From an uncultured bacterium (GTDB lineage: Bacteria; Myxococcota_A; UBA796; CAJQPC01), in NCBI GenBank assembly GCA_905480105.1, contig CAJQPC010000247.1, positions 1-35,912 of the forward strand: a stretch of 35,912 bases of DNA, in the 5' to 3' direction. This document shows, in pieces, positions 1 to 8,079 of this stretch. The notes beneath the pieces are model-generated. The model was not told the origin of the DNA and ran no database searches. It saw nothing but the letters and a program-made list of their open reading frames with translations. Position numbers and translations under genes: made by a program. Position 1 is the stretch's first letter. Every line of letters starts with the position of its first letter.

Positions 1-30
1 CTCCAACCTGACCCCGAGCGGGCCGTTCGG

Positions 31-40
31 TTAAGATACA
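31..40 (+). promoter_or_regulatory. Putative -10 element upstream of the first lipoprotein gene
   Basis: TAAGAT at 32-37 lies inside TTAAGATACA, 25 bases before the ATG at 63. The same element (TAAGATACA) sits exactly 25 bases before the start codon of the desaturase gene (minus strand, 31701-31711). That shared spacing is the main support. A possible -35, CTGACC at 8-13, is 18 bases upstream. This is pattern recognition only. Confidence 0.3.
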
Positions 41-62
41 TTCCCCTTAAGGTACCGAACCC

Positions 63-2276
63 ATGCTTCTTTTGATGACCCTGGCGTGTAGCAACCAATG
101 GAATGACAAGGGCGAAGAGCCTTTTTCGGACTCCGGTATAAACGACACCTCAGAAGTGGACACTGCGGGCCCAGATGACACCGGAAGCGCAGAAATCTGC
201 GATCCACCGGCTGGTTCAGGCAGTGTCACCACCCTGAGCGACTGCACCTACGAACCGGAGCCCTCGGGCATGCCCTTCTCCGCCACGGTGGAGTGGTCCA
301 TGACCCAAGAACTGGTGGACCCCAGCTCCGGCAGCGTCATCTCGGCCTACACGTTCACCGACGAGAGCAGCCACACCGGCGTGTTCCAGGCCCCAGCAGT
401 CGCCCAAGCCACCGACGACAACGGGGACAGCGTGATCGATGCGGCCGACACCCCGGACATCGCCATCCTGATGGGCGACGAGTTCGACACCACCTCCGGC
501 AACGCCAAGCGCAGCTCTCTGCGTCTGATCTCCGGCGACGGCTCACAGGTGCACGACACCACCCTGTGGACCACCTGGGACGGCAAAGACCTGTCCCCAT
601 ACCTGTTCGCCGGCGTGGCCATGGCCGACATCGACGGGGACGGTCTGACCGAAATTGTGACTCTGCTCATGGACGAAGACGGCCGTACCGACGGGGCCGA
701 TGCCTCTTGTATGCCGGCTGTTTACCAGGTCTCCAAGAGTGGGATTTTGAGCTTAGAGTCGGTCTCCGACGATCTGATCTGGTGTCACAGCCATGCCCCC
801 GCACTGGCCGACCTGAACTCCGATGGTGTCGTAGAGGTCATCTTCGGCGACGCGGTCTACGACGGACGCGATCTGGCACTGCTGTGGGAAGGAGGAGATG
901 GCGCCGGCTGGTACAACTCCTGGAGCGTGGGTGCAGAGGGCTACTGGAACAGCGGATACCACAGCTTCGCCTATGACATGGACGGCGACGGTCTAAATTT
1001 AGAAGTGGTCGCCGGACGCACCGTCTACAACAGCGACGGAAGTGAGTACTGCCAGCTGGGCACCGGCTCGGGCACCGGCTTTGACCCTGCCATGGACGGC
1101 TACCCCGCAGTGGCCGACTTGGTGGGCAACGACGGAAAGCCCGAAATCGTGCTCACCGGCAACCAGTACGTCACCCTCTTTAGCGGCACGCCCAACAGCA
1201 GCGGCGTGTGCGAAGAGCGCAGTCAAGTCTCCAACGATCCCTTCACAGACTCCAGCCTGAGCCTGCCCACCCATCCATTTGGCTGCGATGAGACCCGCAA
1301 CAGCTTTGGCGGGCAGCCCACCATCGCGGACTTTGACGGCGACGGAAAGCCAGAGATCGGCGTTTCTGGTGCGTGCTACTACACCGTCTACGACGTCTCT
1401 GGCTCCACTCTGAGCCGCTATGCCATGGCGCCCACCCGGGACTGGAGCTCGGCGTCCACCGGCGGCACCGTGTTTGACTTTAATGGCGACGGACAAGCCG
1501 AGGTCGTGTTCTCCGACGAGAATGCGGTCTACGTCTGGCAGATCGACAACAGTTCAGGTCTGTCTCCCACAGACCGCTTCGTCACTGTGCTCGAGGACGA
1601 AAACCACAAGTCTTGGACCATCCACGAATACCCACTGGTGGCGGATGTCGACGGCGACGGCAAGGCCGAGATTGTGGCCGTGAACTCCCCCAGTCCCGAG
1701 AACCCGGATGCTTACGGCATCTACGTGCTCGGCGCCGCAGACGACGACTGGGTGAGCGCCCGTCCCTGGTGGAACCAGCACGCCTACTACGTCACCAACA
1801 TCGACGATGACGGCACTGTGGGCACCGCCTCCCCCAACTACGACCCCTACGACTCCGACGACCTGAACTCCTTCCGCCAGCAGGCCCCCGGCAGCTTTGG
1901 CGCCAAGGCCGCCCCCAACCTGATCCTGAGCACCGAGACCTGCCAGATCGAGTGCGGCGATGCGGTGGTGGTGGACGTACAGGTGGCCAACGAGGGCCGC
2001 TACATCACGATCAGCGCCGGTTCCTTGCTCAGTCTGTATGGCCAGGACTCCAGCGGCCAGACCCTCATCGACACCTACACAGTTCCTGCCGAGATCGCGC
2101 CGGGTGAGCAGACGCCTGGGATTCGTTTCACGGTCAGCGGCTGGGCCGACTACGAGCAACTCGTGGTGGTGGTGGACGACCCCGCACGGGCGGGAAGTGC
2201 GGACTGGGGAGCATCGAAGGAATGTGACGAGGACGACAACGTGGAGGAGGTCGACCTGTCGAGCTTCTGCGAGTAA
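63..2276 (+). CDS. FG-GAP/VCBS-repeat lipoprotein with C-terminal CARDB-like domain
   Basis: A 737-residue predicted surface lipoprotein. The N-terminus MLLLMTLAC is a very short signal with a lipobox and Cys9 as the lipidation site. An in-frame TAA at 48-50 rules out a longer N-terminus. After an acidic Asp/Thr/Ser-rich linker (about 15-60), several calcium-binding D-x-D-G-D-G loops with the FG-GAP/VCBS spacing run from about 130 to 560, which predicts a beta-propeller. The last 120 residues, starting near 617 (APNLIL), resemble a CARDB adhesion-like domain and end in acidic residues. It stands alone on the plus strand, followed 113 bases later by another FG-GAP lipoprotein. A role in adhesion or as a surface scaffold is family-level inference; no catalytic residues are recognised. 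Confidence 0.88.
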   Translation: MLLLMTLACSNQWNDKGEEPFSDSGINDTSEVDTAGPDDTGSAEICDPPAGSGSVTTLSDCTYEPEPSGMPFSATVEWSMTQELVDPSSGSVISAYTFTDESSHTGVFQAPAVAQATDDNGDSVIDAADTPDIAILMGDEFDTTSGNAKRSSLRLISGDGSQVHDTTLWTTWDGKDLSPYLFAGVAMADIDGDGLTEIVTLLMDEDGRTDGADASCMPAVYQVSKSGILSLESVSDDLIWCHSHAPALADLNSDGVVEVIFGDAVYDGRDLALLWEGGDGAGWYNSWSVGAEGYWNSGYHSFAYDMDGDGLNLEVVAGRTVYNSDGSEYCQLGTGSGTGFDPAMDGYPAVADLVGNDGKPEIVLTGNQYVTLFSGTPNSSGVCEERSQVSNDPFTDSSLSLPTHPFGCDETRNSFGGQPTIADFDGDGKPEIGVSGACYYTVYDVSGSTLSRYAMAPTRDWSSASTGGTVFDFNGDGQAEVVFSDENAVYVWQIDNSSGLSPTDRFVTVLEDENHKSWTIHEYPLVADVDGDGKAEIVAVNSPSPENPDAYGIYVLGAADDDWVSARPWWNQHAYYVTNIDDDGTVGTASPNYDPYDSDDLNSFRQQAPGSFGAKAAPNLILSTETCQIECGDAVVVDVQVANEGRYITISAGSLLSLYGQDSSGQTLIDTYTVPAEIAPGEQTPGIRFTVSGWADYEQLVVVVDDPARAGSADWGASKECDEDDNVEEVDLSSFCE

Positions 2277-2378
2277 CGCCCTGTTGGAGACGGAAAGTTG
2301 GGTGCCCGAGGTGGCCTAACCCTCCCCAGAGGAGCGAAAGTCCATGAAGCGGGTCGCATCGATTAGAGCCCTCGGCGC

Positions 2379-2384
2379 TATACT
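2379..2384 (+). promoter_or_regulatory. Putative -10 box, leaderless type
   Basis: TATACT ends five bases before the ATG at 2390, so a start site six to seven bases downstream would fall on or next to the start codon. No Shine-Dalgarno sequence lies between the box and the ATG. The -35 region is poor. This suggests a leaderless transcript but does not prove it. Confidence 0.35.
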
Positions 2385-2389
2385 GCCCC

Positions 2390-4837
2390 ATGATCTGGTT
2401 TGTCCTGGCCTGCGCCAAAACCTCAGACCGCGCCCCCGCGCCCACGGCCTCCAGCGCCCGACTCTCATGGCCCAGCACCACATCCCTGACCCCTCCCCTG
2501 GGCAAGTCCTACGCCTACTTTGGCTCCGACGTGGCGGGGCTGGGTGACCTGGACGGCGATGGCTATGGAGAGGTGGGAATCTCCGCTCCCGGAGCCGATG
2601 GCATCGGCGCTGTCACGCTGTTCTACGGCAGCAGCAGTGGACCCGACACCAGCGCCAAGGTGACCCTGGATGGCCAGGACGACGAAGAGGACTTTGGGGC
2701 CTCGATCTGTGGTCCAGGGGACGTGAACGGCGATGGCTACGACGACCTGGTTGTGGCCAGCCCAGGCGCCCAACTCGACCGCGGCGCCATCACGCTCTAC
2801 CTGGGCAGCGCAGAGGGCCTGGGAGCCGGGGAACGCTCGGTTCCCTTCGACGCCAGCGCCGGTGACTTTGTCGGTTTTCCGGTGGCGCCTGCCGGAGATG
2901 TGAACGGGGATGGCTTGGCAGATCTGTTGGTTGGTGCGGTCGGCAACAGCGACACAGACACCTACGCCGGCGCTGTCTACCTGTATCTGGGTGACCCAGC
3001 CGGACTGGCCAGCCCGAGCCTGATCCAAAACGCGAGCGGCGTGGCCTTTGACACCTTCGGCTACGCCCTGGGCCACGGGGACTTTGACGGCGACGGCACC
3101 AGCGACGTGGTCATCGGGGCCAACGGCGACGACACCCTCGCCAACAACTCTGGTGCAGTGTTCATCACCTACGGGTCCGCCACCGGACTGGGCGCCCTGA
3201 GCAAGCTGGTGGCCTCCGACGGGGCCAGTACCGATACCTACGGAGCCTCCGTCACTGGCGTGCCGGACACCAACGGCGATGGCTACGATGAGCTCCTGGT
3301 CGGGGCCTACCTGAGTGACGCCAGGGGCCTGAACAGCGGAGCGGCCTATCTGTATCTCGGAAGCGCCAGCGGGATTGACGCCAGCTCCGAGCGCGTTCTC
3401 ACCGCAACTGACGCAGAGGAGTTCGACAACTTTGGGGTGTCCGTAGCGGGCACCGGAGACCTGAACGGCGACGGCTTTGGGGACCTAATCATCGGCGCAT
3501 GGGACGAGGATCAAGCTGGATTTAATGCAGGCGCCGCCTATGTTTTCCTGGGTTCAAGCACCGGAATTCAGGCGCATGCCCAAGACAAACGTACAGCGCC
3601 AGCGCCCTCGGACACCCAGTACTTTGGGGCGGCGGTCTATGGGGCCGGGGATGTGGACGCCGACGGCTACTCGGATCTGGTGATTGGCGCCGAAGGAGAC
3701 GACACCCAAGCCCATGACGGCGGCCGCGCTTGGTACCAGCCGGGGACCTGTGAGCGCATCTGGTACCGCGATACCGACGGCGACGGCTGGGGAGTCGACA
3801 CAGACACCACCACCGACTGCACGGCACCCAGCGGCTACGTGGCCCTGCCCGATGACTGCGAGCCCGACGACCCCACCAAGAACCCAGGCGCACCCGAGGG
3901 CATAGACGACGGCGTAGACCAAAACTGTGACGGGGTAGAGGACTGCTGGGCCGACCTGGACACCGATGGCTACCGCGGCGTAGACGGGGTGTCATCGACC
4001 ACGATGGCCTGCGATTTCGTAGGGGTGGTCGATGCGGATTTTCCAGGGGGCGACTGCGCGGACGACAACGCAGCCATCTACCCAGGAGCCCCTGACACCC
4101 TGGCCGATGGGGTAGACAGCGACTGCGACGGAGAAGAGGACTGCTGGGCCGACGGGGACGGGGACGGCGTGCGCACGGAGAGCACGGTGCGCTCTAGCGA
4201 TAGCGACTGCGATGACAACGGCGAGGCCAGTGAGTCCACGCCCAAGGGCGACTGCGACGACAACGACCCCAACGCCTACCCGGGTGCCCCTGAAGAGGTC
4301 GGCGACGAGGTGGACTCCGACTGTGATGGGACAGAGCTGTGCTGGGTAGACGCAGACAATGATGGGGTGCGCACCGAATCCGTGGTTCTCTCCTCGGATG
4401 CCTTCTGCCAGGATGATGGCCAGGCCGCAAGCAGCGAGCCCATAGGCGACTGTGATGACTTGGACCCCACTGTCTACCCGAGCGCCCCGGAGACCGTGGC
4501 CGACGGGGTAGATGCGGACTGTGACGGCGAAGAGCTCTGCCCGGTGGATGCTGACGGTGACGGGGTTGTGGGCCAGGACGTGGTGGCCTCGGGGGCGCTG
4601 GACTGTGAACAGACAGGATTGGGCCAAGGGGACTGGGCGGACGGGGACTGTGACGATGAGGATGAATCCATCTTCCCTGGCGCCCCTGAGATCGAAGATG
4701 ACGGCATCGACCAGAACTGTGACGGCAGCGATGCCATCTCAGAGGCCCCTGCAAAGGGCTGCGGAGGCTGCGGGGGGAGCACCGGAGGCTGGTGGCTGCT
4801 GGGGGCGCTGGCGCTGATTCGGAGGCGCGCAAAGTAA
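2390..4837 (+). CDS. FG-GAP propeller plus MopE-type Asp-rich repeats, with lipobox and MYXO-CTERM-like tail
   Basis: An 815-residue exported protein. MIWFVLAC gives Cys8 as the lipidation site. The frame has no ATG, GTG or TTG between the stop at 2345-2347 and this ATG, so the short signal is forced. Residues about 30-445 hold roughly seven FG-GAP repeats with D-x-D-G-D-G loops and FG or YG motifs, an integrin-alpha-like propeller. Residues about 455-785 carry repeated MopE-type metal-binding segments (for example DCDDNDPNAYPGAPE, DSDCDG). The C-terminus has Cys791 and Cys794 in a glycine run, a short hydrophobic stretch and RRRAK, as in MYXO-CTERM sorting tails. It therefore has candidate anchors at both ends. 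The function is probably surface attachment or calcium-dependent structure; this is inferred. Confidence 0.9.
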   Translation: MIWFVLACAKTSDRAPAPTASSARLSWPSTTSLTPPLGKSYAYFGSDVAGLGDLDGDGYGEVGISAPGADGIGAVTLFYGSSSGPDTSAKVTLDGQDDEEDFGASICGPGDVNGDGYDDLVVASPGAQLDRGAITLYLGSAEGLGAGERSVPFDASAGDFVGFPVAPAGDVNGDGLADLLVGAVGNSDTDTYAGAVYLYLGDPAGLASPSLIQNASGVAFDTFGYALGHGDFDGDGTSDVVIGANGDDTLANNSGAVFITYGSATGLGALSKLVASDGASTDTYGASVTGVPDTNGDGYDELLVGAYLSDARGLNSGAAYLYLGSASGIDASSERVLTATDAEEFDNFGVSVAGTGDLNGDGFGDLIIGAWDEDQAGFNAGAAYVFLGSSTGIQAHAQDKRTAPAPSDTQYFGAAVYGAGDVDADGYSDLVIGAEGDDTQAHDGGRAWYQPGTCERIWYRDTDGDGWGVDTDTTTDCTAPSGYVALPDDCEPDDPTKNPGAPEGIDDGVDQNCDGVEDCWADLDTDGYRGVDGVSSTTMACDFVGVVDADFPGGDCADDNAAIYPGAPDTLADGVDSDCDGEEDCWADGDGDGVRTESTVRSSDSDCDDNGEASESTPKGDCDDNDPNAYPGAPEEVGDEVDSDCDGTELCWVDADNDGVRTESVVLSSDAFCQDDGQAASSEPIGDCDDLDPTVYPSAPETVADGVDADCDGEELCPVDADGDGVVGQDVVASGALDCEQTGLGQGDWADGDCDDEDESIFPGAPEIEDDGIDQNCDGSDAISEAPAKGCGGCGGSTGGWWLLGALALIRRRAK

Positions 4838-4841
4838 AGCG

Positions 4842-5438
4842 CTGGGCGATGGGGCTGGGGTCAGTCCAGGCCTGGTCTATCGCTACTTCCCCTCCAAACA
4901 CGCCCTGGTCCTGGGCTTATACAGCGAACTCTCGCAAGACTTTGCAGGGCAAATGCTCCGGCCTGGCACGTGGTCTGAGCGCGCCCAGCAAGCCGCTGCA
5001 CTCTCCCTGGACACGCTGCGTGCTCACCGCAGACTGCTCCAAGCCCTTCTCGGGGTTCTGGGGGGGAAGGAGACCACGGCCTGTTTTGGGACCCACACCA
5101 TCACTGCCCGCACATTCGTGCTCTCTGTCTTTGAGAGGGCCATCACCGACTCTATAAGCCAGGTCAACGCGCCCCAAGACACTGCGCGTGTCGCCTACCT
5201 TCTCCAAATGGGCGTGCTGCTGTTCTGGCTGCTGGACAGGAGCCCTGGGCAAGGGGCCAACGCCACCCTTCAGGGACTGATTCCCTGGCGCGGCTTGGGT
5301 CTGGGACTCAGGCTTAGCGGCGCAACACTTTTGGTGACGGGCTTGGCAAACTGTGCGCGGGAATGCCTCTTCTCCCCAGAACAGGGCGTAGCGATTGGAA
5401 GCGATTCTTTAGATTCTCCAAGTACCCCGCGCGCCTGA
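4842..5438 (+). pseudogene. 5'-truncated TetR-family regulator
   Basis: Frame 3 reads ALGDGAGVSPGLVYRYFPSK from 4839, the second half of a TetR helix-turn-helix including the recognition helix. An all-helical ligand-domain-like remainder follows to the TGA at 5436-5438. The first 25-35 residues expected of a TetR protein (helix 1 and the start of helix 2) are absent. The frame is closed by TGA at 4815-4817, and between that stop and the homologous part there is no ATG, GTG or TTG. Similarity begins only a few bases after the stop of the upstream gene (4835-4837), as if a deletion joined the two. The first ATG (4953) falls after the DNA-binding domain, so a product from there could not bind DNA. 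A CTG start at 4842 is possible but unlikely. Confidence 0.75.
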
Positions 5439-5476
5439 TCCATACTTCAGCGACAAGTCTCCCCCCAGGAAAACCC

Positions 5477-5683
5477 ATGCGGTCCACTTCAGTCATCGCG
5501 GTGCTTGCACTGCTCCTTGCTTGTGGGCTCCAGTTTCATGCAGACGAAGACGGTGCGTGTAGCAGTCAGGAATGCAACGACAACAGCGCCCGCATCGACC
5601 TGTGGCGCTTCGAGTTGCCTGGCCTGGCCCAGCGCCGCCAAGACATCCAGCCAAACATGGACGTTGGGCGTGTCAGCCCATGA
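5477..5683 (+). CDS. Small lipoprotein, unknown function
   Basis: 68 residues. MRSTSVIAVLALLLAC is a standard lipoprotein signal with Arg2 and Cys16. AGGA at 5467-5470 precedes the ATG by six bases, which decides this start over an upstream one at 5363. The mature part is about 50 residues, acidic then basic, with two further cysteines (GACSSQEC) and no recognisable domain. Its stop codon overlaps the start of the UbiA-family gene (ATGA at 5680-5683), so the two are probably co-translated. A membrane-anchored partner or a leader for the prenyltransferase is speculation. Confidence 0.7.
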   Translation: MRSTSVIAVLALLLACGLQFHADEDGACSSQECNDNSARIDLWRFELPGLAQRRQDIQPNMDVGRVSP

Positions 5684-6552
5684 ACCCGCTCACCACCGCC
5701 CTAAAAGTCTCCCGACCCGGCCTGTGGTTTCAGACCATCTGGCTCTACGTCCTGCCCCTGGCCGCCGGCGCCGACTGGCGGGATCCAGTGGTGTGGGTCG
5801 GCCTGCTCTACGTGACTTTCCCGCTCAACCTGATGGTGTACGGCTGGAATGACTACGTAGACTGGGAGATAGACCAGGCGAACCCGCGCAAGGACAGCTG
5901 GCTCTTCGGCGCACTGGCCCCCAAACAGACCCTGCGCAAGCTCATCCCTGTCTGGGTGGGTCTACAAGGGGTCTTCGCCGGGATCTTCGTGGCCCTGGAC
6001 TCCTGGCGCATGGTGGCCTTGATGGCCGGAATCGCTGCCGTAAACGCGACCTACAACGCGACCATTGGTGGGCTGCGGGGACGACCGCCCTTCGATCTGA
6101 TCAACCCCATCGCCTACATGCTGGTGGTGCTCTTGAGTTCCTGGCTCAACGACACGCCGCAGGTGCCCTGGCAGGCCCTGGTGTATCTGGCGGGCTTCTG
6201 CCTACACGCACAGCTCATCGGCGAGGTGATGGACTACTGGCCGGACAAGGCCAGCGGTCGGGTGACCAGCGCCACCCTGCTCGGAGTCAAGCCCACCAAG
6301 TGGCTCATTCTGCTTCTGGTCGCCGTTGAAGGGGTGGCGCTGGGGTGGATCTTTGAGGACTGGGTGATGGGCGGCATGCTGCTCATCGCGGTGCCCTGGC
6401 TGCTGGCCGATCTGCTCTTCATCTGGAAGGACAAACAATACAGCCGCAATGAGTACACCATCGCGGGCTTGGGCATGAACGCCGCAGGGCTGATCTCCAT
6501 GGCCTGGGTACTGTACAGCGGCAGCCTGATGAACCCCGTGTGGCCGGGCTGA
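5680..6552 (+). CDS. UbiA-family prenyltransferase
   Basis: A 290-residue polytopic membrane enzyme of the UbiA superfamily, which transfers prenyl groups to an acceptor using Mg2+ and a prenyl diphosphate. The first Asp-rich motif is exact: N57-D58-x-x-D61-x-x-x-D65, followed by NPRK. The second, D185-Y-W-P-D189, lies in the loop after a hydrophobic stretch. About eight to nine hydrophobic segments are visible. Length fits the family. The ATG at 5680 overlaps the stop of the small lipoprotein gene. Substrate cannot be told from the sequence; candidates are quinone head groups, carotenoids (lycopene elongase-like members carry the same NDxxDxxxD) and digeranylgeranylglyceryl phosphate. No quinone or carotenoid genes are adjacent. 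Confidence 0.9.
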   Translation: MNPLTTALKVSRPGLWFQTIWLYVLPLAAGADWRDPVVWVGLLYVTFPLNLMVYGWNDYVDWEIDQANPRKDSWLFGALAPKQTLRKLIPVWVGLQGVFAGIFVALDSWRMVALMAGIAAVNATYNATIGGLRGRPPFDLINPIAYMLVVLLSSWLNDTPQVPWQALVYLAGFCLHAQLIGEVMDYWPDKASGRVTSATLLGVKPTKWLILLLVAVEGVALGWIFEDWVMGGMLLIAVPWLLADLLFIWKDKQYSRNEYTIAGLGMNAAGLISMAWVLYSGSLMNPVWPG

Positions 6553-6752
6553 CTGCACGCACGGCACGAGTAGACGTCACGCCCTACACCTCACGCCACG
6601 CGAACCCCCTCGGCCAGGCAAGATGACCTATGAGAGGTGCCAGAGAAATGCGACTCCGCAAGGCGTGAGAACGAAGGTATGCGCTTGCATTTCAAGAGCA
6701 AAGAAGGCGGCGGAGGCGTGCGACCTTCTCAACTCCGCCTACTCGGCTCCAG

Positions 6753-7286
6753 CTACTGAGCGCCGGCTACGATCCAGTCTTCCAAATCGGTCATCTCAGT
6801 AGCGGAGACACTGCCCTTCGAGGGCATCTTGCCACCTTTTCCGCCCACATCGCTGTGGGTGCCTTGCAGCTTGCGCCACAGATAGCTCTTATCCAGATCG
6901 CCCGGCTCAATGTAGTCGTATCCTGAGAGCGAACTTGAGGCGTTCACGATGCTGGACTTGCCGCTGATTTTCAGCCCACCGCTCGACCCACTTACGTGGC
7001 AGTCTCCGCACTTGTCGCTAAGAATAGGCTCCACATCAGCCCACATTAGATCCGGGTCCGCGTCCGCGTCACTGTCCGCGTCACTGTCCGCGTCACTGTC
7101 ACTGTCCGCATCGGAGTCCGCGTCGCTGTCTGCATCGGAGTCCGCGTCGGTGTCCGAGTCAGAGTCCGCATCGGTGTCCGCATCGGCCTCGACGCTTGTG
7201 TCATCGACGCTGGTGTCGTTTTCTGTGTCCTTCTCGCAGGCCACAAGAAGGGCACAGAAACTCAAAGCAAGGGTCAATTGTCGCAT
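6753..7286 (-). CDS. CxxCH (cytochrome c-like) lipoprotein on an Asp/Ser stalk
   Basis: 177 residues. The signal [17 protein letters not shown] lipidates Cys17. Residues about 34-79 are an acidic Asp-Ala/Ser/Thr repeat with no predicted fold, a likely stalk. Residues 80-177 form a small domain with one haem-binding motif, C93-G-D-C96-H97, preceded by DVEPILSDK. Met154 in the GGKMP context is a candidate distal ligand, and the YLWRKLxGTH segment is typical of planctomycete-type (PSCyt) cytochrome c domains. It probably holds one covalent haem outside the inner membrane for electron transfer. It stands alone on the minus strand. The GMC dehydrogenase about 5 kb away lacks its own cytochrome, but a link is only a guess. 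Confidence 0.85.
   Translation of the reverse strand: MRQLTLALSFCALLVACEKDTENDTSVDDTSVEADADTDADSDSDTDADSDADSDADSDADSDSDADSDADSDADADPDLMWADVEPILSDKCGDCHVSGSSGGLKISGKSSIVNASSSLSGYDYIEPGDLDKSYLWRKLQGTHSDVGGKGGKMPSKGSVSATEMTDLEDWIVAGAQ
7056..7187 (-). repeat. Six-base repeat encoding the Asp-Ala/Ser/Thr stalk
   Basis: Degenerate tandem hexamers of the form GAC-KCN/ACN (on the minus strand) encode residues 34-77 of the CxxCH lipoprotein. Asp is nearly always at odd positions, with Ala, Ser or Thr between. The repeat is in frame and would expand or contract without shifting the frame. Confidence 0.85.
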
Positions 7287-7340
7287 GGGGAAGGTCCTTT
7301 GACTGGTCGACCCTTAGGGTAGCAGAAGGTCAAGATTCAG

Positions 7341-7919
7341 TCAGCGCTCTGCGGCTAAATCTAAGTTTATCGTCATACCCTTCCAGTGCTCCTCGCCCAA
7401 AATAACGCCCTTTTCTTCTCCATCTTCAGTTCGTGCCACCCAGGCAAATCCGGAGTCAATGGGGGTCCGGGACACAGAGCTGGGCACACCACCCGAGATC
7501 GGTCCGTAGTTCTGGCCAGGCTGCTCACCCGGTGCGATGCCGCCCTGGTCATTGGGCTTGATATAAAACTCCAGAAGATCCACATCCGCAGTCACCCTGA
7601 GCTCAAAATTGGTGATGTCGTCCTGACTCCACTCCAGGACCCCCACCTCGCCTCGAGACTGGTCTACCAAGGTGCGTGTGCCGGTGGCCCAAGACCCCAG
7701 GGCTGTGACTTGCACATCCCAGCTACGCCGCCGTTCGGGGGTGCCGGTGTACTCGAAGCTACCGCCGTCTTGGGAGATGACCACCCCATCCCAGATCGCC
7801 TCGCCATCTTCGGCGAGCTCTGGAGTCTGCCACTCCAGCGTCAGCGGGGCCCCACTGCTGTTGACCACCTGCACCATAAAGGGTTCTTGGGCACAAGCGA
7901 ACAAGGTCAGCAAGGTCAT
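7341..7919 (-). CDS. Small beta-rich lipoprotein, unknown function
   Basis: 192 residues from the ATG at 7919 (MTLLTLFAC, Cys9). GGAG lies six bases upstream; an in-frame ATG two codons earlier (7925) is less well spaced. The mature protein begins AQEPFMVQVVNSSG and alternates short hydrophobic beta-like segments with Gly/Pro turns. It contains repeated W residues but no motif I recognise. The same frame stays open upstream to a GTG at 8066 with a purine-rich GGGGGAAGGG before it. That longer form would add 49 residues including a CxxC pair, but would bury the lipobox in the protein, so I prefer the short start. Upstream on the same strand, 160 bases away, is the zinc-ribbon/propeller gene. 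Confidence 0.72.
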   Translation of the reverse strand: MTLLTLFACAQEPFMVQVVNSSGAPLTLEWQTPELAEDGEAIWDGVVISQDGGSFEYTGTPERRRSWDVQVTALGSWATGTRTLVDQSRGEVGVLEWSQDDITNFELRVTADVDLLEFYIKPNDQGGIAPGEQPGQNYGPISGGVPSSVSRTPIDSGFAWVARTEDGEEKGVILGEEHWKGMTINLDLAAER

Positions 7920-8079
7920 CGGCATCTCCAGGGGCTGGCTCAGATTAGCCTGCCTGGGCGTTGACCGCGGCGGAGGTGTGCGAGAGCACAACGGACAGCT
8001 TGGCTCGTCTGCCGGATCGAGGGGCCAACACTGCAGACAGCACGCGGTCGCGATTGGCGCGTCCACCCCTTCCCCCAAC

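Noticed and set aside
4194..4901. A 235-codon Arg/Pro/Ser-rich frame opposite the MopE-type repeats
   Set aside because: It mirrors the Asp-rich repeat on the coding strand and has no independent start signal.
4953..5438. Treating the frame from 4953 as an ordinary gene of 161 residues
   Set aside because: The same frame upstream encodes the rest of a TetR HTH, so 4953 is internal; a truncated regulator explains it better.
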